This document shows, piece after piece, positions 59,142-64,000 of a DNA stretch of 64,000 nt. Position 1 is the first letter of the stretch, and the number at the start of each line of letters is the position of its first letter. A program made the position numbers and the translations under genes. The DNA comes from Comamonadaceae bacterium ALPHA2B. Its GTDB lineage: Bacteria > Pseudomonadota > Gammaproteobacteria > Burkholderiales > Burkholderiaceae_C. Below the pieces are notes generated by a model. That model saw only the letters and a program-made list of their open reading frames with translations, searched no databases and was not told the DNA's origin. The stretch lies in contig SCOE01000013.1 in the NCBI GenBank assembly GCA_005503065.1, forward strand, positions 56,614 through 120,613, read 5' to 3'.

Positions 59142-59166
59142 AAAAAAGGTGGGCGCGGCCCCTTTT
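59142..59166 (-). terminator. Probable terminator after substrate-binding protein copy B
   Basis: On the minus strand AAAAGGGGCCGCGCCCACCTTTTTTC can form an imperfect hairpin with a T6 run just after the stop of copy B (59175). It separates the two binding-protein genes. Confidence 0.5.
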
Positions 59167-59174
59167 CCGGTGCC

Positions 59175-60410
59175 TCAGGGCCGCTTCATCTGGCAGCTGG
59201 TGGGCGTGCTGGCCACGTAGGGCTCGTAGTACTTGACAGGGGCGAAGGTGTATCCGGTGTTCTCGGCGTCGTAGGCGAACTTGCCGCCGGCCTTTTCCCA
59301 GCGCGTGATGAACAGGCCCTGCTGCAGCTGGTGGTCGGCCTTGCGCATTTCGACTTCGCCGTTGAAGCTCTTGACGCGCATGCCCTCCAGCGCCGCGGCC
59401 ACCTTCACCGGATCGGTCGACTTCGTCTTGACGAAGGCCGCATCGAGCAGCGCGAAGGTGTGATAGATCGAGTTCTGCGTCATGTCGTCGTTCATGCGCT
59501 TCTTGAACTCGGCCATCAGCGGCTGGATCGGCGGCCCCATGTTGTAGTGGCCGTAGCCCACCACGTAGACCTTGCCCGCGGCGCCCGCGCCCATGGCCGT
59601 CGGCGCCCCCGAGCCGAAGGCGTAGTAGGTGTAGAACTTCACGGTGTCGAGCAGGCCGGCGTCCTGCGCCGCCTTCAGCAGCAGCGCGAGGTCGGACCCC
59701 CAGTTGCCCGTGATGACCGTGTCGGCGCCCGACTGCTTGATCTTCGCGATGTAGGGCGAGAAGTCGCGCACCTGCGCCAGCGGGTGCAGGTCGTCGCCGA
59801 CGATCTGCACGTCCGGCCGCTTGGCCTTGAGTCCTTCCTTGGCGTACTTGCTGACCTGCACGCCGTGCGCGTAGTTCTGCCCGAGGATGTAGACCTTCTT
59901 GATGTCCGCCTGGTCCTTCATGAAGGTGGTCAGCGCCTCCATCTTCATCGAGGTGTCGGCGTCGAGCCGGAAGTGCCAGTAGCTGCACTTGCTGTTGGTG
60001 AGGTCCGGGTCGACCGCGGCATAGTTGAAGTACACGACCTCCTTGCCGGGGTTGCGCGCGTTGTGCTTCTCGAGCGCATCGATGATCGCCAGGGCCGGGC
60101 CGGAGCCGTTGCCCTGCGTCACGTAGCGCGCGCCCTGGTCCATGGCAGAGCGCAGCGCGGCCGTGGTCTCCTGGGGGCTCAGCTTGTTGTCCAGCGAGAT
60201 CAGCTCGAACTTCACGCCCGAGGCATTGGTCTTGTTGAAGTGCTCCACCATCAGCTGGTAGGTCTTCAACTGGTTCGTGCCCACCGCCGCCATGAGTCCC
60301 GAGAGCGGATCCATCCAGGCGATCTTCACGGTCTCGCCTTTCTGGGCGAAAGCGCCTGAAGCGCCCGCCACCATTGCGCAGGCAGCTACGATTTTGATAG
60401 CGAATTTCAA
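59175..60410 (-). CDS. Liv-type periplasmic substrate-binding protein, copy B
   Basis: 411 aa paralogue of the downstream binding protein. Signal peptide KIVAACAMVAGASGAFAQ; core GETVKIAWMDPLSGLMAAVG, SLDNKLSPQETTAALRSAMD, YFNYAAVDPDLTNSKCSYWH, HPLAQVRDFSPYIAKIKQSG and the same end ASTPTSCQMKRP. Start is TTG 60410 behind GGAGACATGCC, mirroring copy A; the ATG in that leader is out of frame. Differences cluster in the middle-to-C-terminal part (FALLDAAFVKTKSTDPVKVA), so ligand preference may differ. Confidence 0.88.
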   Translation of the reverse strand: MKFAIKIVAACAMVAGASGAFAQKGETVKIAWMDPLSGLMAAVGTNQLKTYQLMVEHFNKTNASGVKFELISLDNKLSPQETTAALRSAMDQGARYVTQGNGSGPALAIIDALEKHNARNPGKEVVYFNYAAVDPDLTNSKCSYWHFRLDADTSMKMEALTTFMKDQADIKKVYILGQNYAHGVQVSKYAKEGLKAKRPDVQIVGDDLHPLAQVRDFSPYIAKIKQSGADTVITGNWGSDLALLLKAAQDAGLLDTVKFYTYYAFGSGAPTAMGAGAAGKVYVVGYGHYNMGPPIQPLMAEFKKRMNDDMTQNSIYHTFALLDAAFVKTKSTDPVKVAAALEGMRVKSFNGEVEMRKADHQLQQGLFITRWEKAGGKFAYDAENTGYTFAPVKYYEPYVASTPTSCQMKRP

Positions 60411-60544
60411 GGCATGTCTCCTGTTGTGGTTGGGTCGGTCGTGTCGCGCGCAGCGTACAAGCGCCTTCCTCCGCCCCCGCACAGGGAATGCCCGCAAGAA
60501 GGGCCGCCCGCGCGACCCCTCCTATCACCTTGGCGACAGGGCGT

Positions 60545-62197
60545 TCAGGCGTTGGCCAGCGAAGGCAGCTTGTAGTCCTTGAGCTGCTCCCGCAGCCGGG
60601 TCTTGAGGATCTTTCCGGTGGCGCCCAGCGGGATCGCCTCGACGAACACCACGTCGTCGGGGATCTGCCACTTGGCGGTCTTGCCTTCGTAGAACCTCAG
60701 CAGTTCCTCCCGCGTCACGTCGGCGCCGGGCTTCTTCACCACGGCGACGATGGGCCGCTCGTCCCACTTGGGATGGAACACGCCGATGCATGCCGCGATC
60801 GCGATGGCCGGGTGCGCGACGGCGATGTTCTCGATGTCGATCGAGCTGATCCATTCGCCGCCGGACTTGATCACGTCCTTGCTGCGGTCGGTGATCTGCA
60901 GGTAACCCTCGGCGTCGATGGTGGCCACGTCGCCGGTGGGGAACCAGCCGTCGCCCTTGGCGTCCTTCACCAGCGGGTCGCCGCCCTCGCCCTTGAAGTA
61001 CTCCTTGACGATCCAGGGGCCCTTCACCAGCAGGTCGCCGTAGGCCTTGCCGTCCCAGGGCAACTCGTTGCCGTCGCCATCGACGATCTTCATGTCCACA
61101 CCGAAGATCGCACGGCCCTGCTTCATGCGGATGGCCAGGCGCGCCTCATCGTCCAGCGCGTCGTGCTTGTTCTTGAGCGTGCACAGGGTGCCAAGCGGGC
61201 TCATCTCCGTCATGCCCCAGGCATGCAGAACTTCCACGCCGTACAGGTCCTGGAAGGCGCGGATCATGGCCGGCGGGCAGGCCGAGCCGCCGATGACCGT
61301 GCGGTTGAGCTTCGAGAACTTCAGGTCGCCGGCCTGCATGTGGCCCAGCAGCATCTGCCACACGGTGGGCACGCCGGCCGCGAAGGTGACCTTCTCGCCC
61401 TCGATGAGCTCGTAGACCGACTTGCCGTCCAGCGCCGGCCCGGGGAACACCAGCTTGCAGCCCGTGAGCGCCGCCGAGTATGGGATGCCCCAGGCGTTGA
61501 CGTGGAACATCGGCACCACCGGCAGCACCGAGTCGCGCGCCGACAGGCGCATCACGTCGGGCAGCGCCGCTGCATACGCGTGCAGCGTGGTCGAGCGGTG
61601 GCTGTACAGCGCGGCCTTCGGGTTGCCCGTGGTACCGCTCGTGTAGCACATGCTCGAGGCCGAGTTCTCGTCGAACACCGGCCAGTCGTACGCGGCGGCC
61701 TGGTCGGCGATCCAGGCCTCGTAGCTCACCAGGTTGGGCACGCCGGTGTCGACCGGCAGCTTGTCGGCGTCGCACAGCGCGATGTACTTGCGGATCGTCG
61801 GGCAGCGCGCGTGCACCGCCTGCACCAGCGGCAGGAAGCTCAGGTCGAAGCACAGGATCTGGTCTTCGGCATGGTTGGCGATCCAGGCGATCTGGTCCGG
61901 GTGCAGGCGCGGGTTGATGGTGTGCAGCACGCGGCCCGAGCCGCTCACGCCGTAGTACAGCTCCAGGTGGCGGTAGCCGTTCCAGGCCAGGGTGGCGACG
62001 CGGTCGGAAAAGAGCAGCTTCTCGCCGTCCAGCGCGTTGGCCACCCGGCGCGAGCGGGCGGCGCAGTCGCTCCAGGTGTAGCGGTGGATGTCGCCCTCGA
62101 CGCGGCGCGAGACGATCTCGGCATCGCCGTTGTGGCGGTCGACGAACTCGATCAGGTTGGAGATCAAGAGCGGGCGGTCTTGCATCAAACCCAGCAT
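60545..62197 (-). CDS. Acyl-CoA synthetase (AMP-forming ligase)
   Basis: 550 aa adenylate-forming ligase of the medium/long-chain fatty-acyl-CoA ligase type. ATP motif YTSGTTGNPKAALYSH, then VPMFHVNAWGIPYSAALTGC, WGMTEMSPLGTLCTLK, GWFPTGDVATIDAEGYLQIT and the hinge DRSKDVIKSGGEWISSIDIE are all present, and the C-terminal catalytic Lys lies in LGATGKILKTRLREQL. It would activate a fatty or aryl acid as CoA thioester. It lies 134 bases upstream of the binding-protein genes in the same direction and probably activates what the transporter brings in. Confidence 0.92.
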   Translation of the reverse strand: MLGLMQDRPLLISNLIEFVDRHNGDAEIVSRRVEGDIHRYTWSDCAARSRRVANALDGEKLLFSDRVATLAWNGYRHLELYYGVSGSGRVLHTINPRLHPDQIAWIANHAEDQILCFDLSFLPLVQAVHARCPTIRKYIALCDADKLPVDTGVPNLVSYEAWIADQAAAYDWPVFDENSASSMCYTSGTTGNPKAALYSHRSTTLHAYAAALPDVMRLSARDSVLPVVPMFHVNAWGIPYSAALTGCKLVFPGPALDGKSVYELIEGEKVTFAAGVPTVWQMLLGHMQAGDLKFSKLNRTVIGGSACPPAMIRAFQDLYGVEVLHAWGMTEMSPLGTLCTLKNKHDALDDEARLAIRMKQGRAIFGVDMKIVDGDGNELPWDGKAYGDLLVKGPWIVKEYFKGEGGDPLVKDAKGDGWFPTGDVATIDAEGYLQITDRSKDVIKSGGEWISSIDIENIAVAHPAIAIAACIGVFHPKWDERPIVAVVKKPGADVTREELLRFYEGKTAKWQIPDDVVFVEAIPLGATGKILKTRLREQLKDYKLPSLANA

Positions 62198-62342
62198 GGG
62201 GAAGGCTCCTCGGGTGATTGGGAAAATCGATGGGAAACGGATCGGGGGCGAGTATCACGCACCACCCTCTCCGCCCGCAGGCGGGATTGCCCGCAATTGC
62301 AGGGCCATCCGCCCACCCCCCGGTTCCCATCGCCCGCCCGAT

Positions 62343-64000
62343 TCACGGCGTGCTGTTCTGCAGCTGCGTCTTGCTGGCGTCGAACACGATCCGGCGCGGC
62401 CAGTTCGGCCAGGTGACGCCCAGGCCGGGGTGGTTCGGGTCGCCGGTGCGCGCGAAGGCGGCCAGGCTGCCGACCATGGCATCGGACAGCGCCTCCCGCC
62501 CCGGCCGGTTCGCCGCGCCGTAGGCGAAGGAGAAGACGTTGGTGCCGAAGTTGCGGAAGAAGAACACCGTGTCCATGCCGTGTGTCGCGCCATAGACGGT
62601 GTTGAAGGGCGCCGCCTCCTGGCTCCAGTCGAAGCGGTAGTACCAGGTCTTCGTCGGCAACTGGGCGGCGACCGAGTCGATCTGGGCCGAGAGCCCGTTG
62701 AGGAAGATCGACTGCGTGACCACGTCGGACACCGCCTTCCATCCGGTCAGCGGCGTCGTGACCGGCAGGTAGGCCGGGTTGATGAGGTCGGCCTCCGTGA
62801 GGCTGGGCGCCGCGTCGGGGTCGAAGCCGAACTGCAGGCCGAAGCGGTCGTAGTCGTTCGGCTTGAAGCCCGGGATGCCGCTGCCCGTGTACAGGCCGAA
62901 GAGGCCGCCGAACAGCGTGCCTTCGTCGCGCGTGTTGCCCACCAGCATCGGCACCTTGTTGAAGTTGCCGGCGGCCACCGCGGCGCGCGAATTCACCGGC
63001 AGCACCGTGCCGTCCTCGATCGGCGCCGGCGAATTGCCCAGTTGCGGGTTCGCCAGCATGATGGCCAGCAGCCTGTCGGCCGGGAGGCTGCGCAGGTAGC
63101 TGGCCACCTGTGCGTCGGTCTGGCTGGCGAGCCAGTTGGCCGCCGAGGTGGCGTCGGAGGCCTTGCCGTCGGCGATGACGATTGCGTTGACCAGTGCCTT
63201 GGCGTAGGTTTGCGCGGTGGCGTGGGTCGAGAAGGCGATGCCGCCGCTCATCGGCACGGCCTTGTGCAGCAGGCCGGCCGCCGCGGGCGAGGCGACGAGC
63301 GCCCAGGTGTTCACGGCGCCGGCCGACTGCCCCATCACCGTGACGTTGTCGGCGTCGCCGCCGAAGGCACCGATGTTGGCCTGGACGAACTTCAGCGCCT
63401 GCATCTGGTCGAGCAGCGCGAAGTTGCCCGAATCGTTCTTCGGCTCGCCGGTCTTGAGTTGCGGCAGGTCGAACCAGCCGAGGAAGCCGAGCCGGTAGTT
63501 GACGGTCACGACCAGCGCGTTGGCCCGCTTCGCCAGTTGCGCGCCGTCGTAGCTCGGGTCGGCGGTGTAGCCCGAAATGTTGCTGCCGCCGTAGATGAAC
63601 ACGATCACCGGCAGCTTCTCGTCGGTGTTGGCGGGCCGCCAGACGTTGAGCGTGAGGCAGTCCTCCTCGCCCACCGGCTTGCCGAAGCCTTCGCGCACTG
63701 CGAGGCCGTAGGGTGCGCCGCCCGGTGCCGGGCTGAAGAAGCGTCCGCCCTGCGCGCAGCTGGGGCCGAACTGGGTGGCGGCGCGCACGCCGTCCCAGGG
63801 CGCTGGATCGGCCGGCGGCGCCCAGCGCAGGTCGCCCACAGGCGGCTTGGCAAAGGGCACGCCCTTCCAGGACCAGGTGCCGGTGCCGGCGCTGTCGTCC
63901 ACGCCCTCGACCTTGCCGCCGGTGGTCTGCCGCACCATCGGGCCGTCCGGAGCGGGTGCGGGCGGCGGCGGCGGAGGCGCCGGGGGCGTGGGTGCAGGAG
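62343..64000 (-). CDS. Carboxylesterase/lipase family protein (N-terminus beyond window)
   Basis: At least 552 residues of a type-B carboxylesterase. Motifs: EEDCLTLNVWRPANTDEKL, oxyanion-hole IVFIYGGSNISGY, nucleophile Ser in VMGQSAGAVN (GxSxG), then GNTRDEGTLFGG and catalytic His in VYGATHGMDTVFFF. In front of MVRQTTGGKV (63938) the frame continues open to the right edge as a Pro/Ala-rich stretch, typical of a linker after a lipobox, so the true start and probably a lipoprotein signal lie outside. It is unlinked to the ligase gene by 145 bases. Confidence 0.88.
   Translation of the reverse strand, partial: PAPTPPAPPPPPPAPAPDGPMVRQTTGGKVEGVDDSAGTGTWSWKGVPFAKPPVGDLRWAPPADPAPWDGVRAATQFGPSCAQGGRFFSPAPGGAPYGLAVREGFGKPVGEEDCLTLNVWRPANTDEKLPVIVFIYGGSNISGYTADPSYDGAQLAKRANALVVTVNYRLGFLGWFDLPQLKTGEPKNDSGNFALLDQMQALKFVQANIGAFGGDADNVTVMGQSAGAVNTWALVASPAAAGLLHKAVPMSGGIAFSTHATAQTYAKALVNAIVIADGKASDATSAANWLASQTDAQVASYLRSLPADRLLAIMLANPQLGNSPAPIEDGTVLPVNSRAAVAAGNFNKVPMLVGNTRDEGTLFGGLFGLYTGSGIPGFKPNDYDRFGLQFGFDPDAAPSLTEADLINPAYLPVTTPLTGWKAVSDVVTQSIFLNGLSAQIDSVAAQLPTKTWYYRFDWSQEAAPFNTVYGATHGMDTVFFFRNFGTNVFSFAYGAANRPGREALSDAMVGSLAAFARTGDPNHPGLGVTWPNWPRRIVFDASKTQLQNSTP

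Noticed and set aside
1..64000. CRISPR arrays, tRNA or rRNA genes, insertion sequences
   Set aside because: No regular spacer-repeat pattern, cloverleaf-like segment, ribosomal sequence or transposase was seen on either strand.

Overview
The window is very GC-rich (one flank line counted at 45 G+C of 60), densely coding and full of short operons with 1-4 base stop/start overlaps. Gene content points to a Burkholderiales betaproteobacterium of the Comamonadaceae (Variovorax/Acidovorax type): split pqiA genes, a liv-type ABC operon beside an acyl-CoA ligase, beta-oxidation genes, and a family of GCTAT-N7-ATAGC intergenic repeats. There is no tRNA, rRNA or CRISPR. This placement is inferred from gene content and style only.

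Left part (1-17666). A pqiA-pqiA-pqiB envelope lipid-transport operon runs off the left edge. It is followed by a DUF2239 gene, a MATE exporter with an overlapping glutathione transferase, a CPA2 antiporter, an MFS exporter and a CPA1 antiporter. Next come a translationally coupled operon (129-aa protein, Ser/Thr kinase, OmpA-like lipoprotein) and a PrsW-type membrane protease pair.

The most unusual segment is 17812-20160. It is an AT-richer island (24 G+C of 60 in one counted line) holding three tightly coupled genes: an unrecognised 189-aa protein, a ParA-like ATPase and a stand-alone RelA/SpoT-type nucleotidyltransferase. It looks like horizontally acquired cargo, possibly a defence or toxin-type module built on a nucleotide-synthesising effector. 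I know of no described system with this composition.

Middle part (20320-43488). This holds an O6-methylguanine methyltransferase and a LysR regulator whose C-terminus is encoded by a dispersed repeat. A damaged ccdB-type toxin follows, with a hybrid Phd/CcdA-like antitoxin. Then come an MFS exporter, aldo/keto reductase, SUMF1-like protein, metallo-beta-lactamase-fold enzyme and chromate transporter. A Cpx-like two-component system has CpxR-box-like sites in front of itself and in front of the next lipoprotein gene. An AidB-like acyl-CoA dehydrogenase, a VIT/CCC1-type transporter and a lipid-metabolism operon complete this part.

Right part (43536-64000). An AraC regulator diverges from a four-gene operon (SDR, StyA-like monooxygenase, flavin reductase, dienelactone-hydrolase fusion). 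This matches the published iif/ind indole-to-anthranilate pathway, and its promoter carries a tandem 20-bp direct repeat that is a good operator candidate. Then follow a thiolase/M20 peptidase/FadB operon, a branched-chain-type ABC transporter (livFGMH) with two tandem substrate-binding paralogues, both starting with TTG, an acyl-CoA synthetase and a carboxylesterase cut by the right edge. Together the right half looks specialised for uptake and oxidation of aromatic, acyl and amino-acid-like carbon sources.
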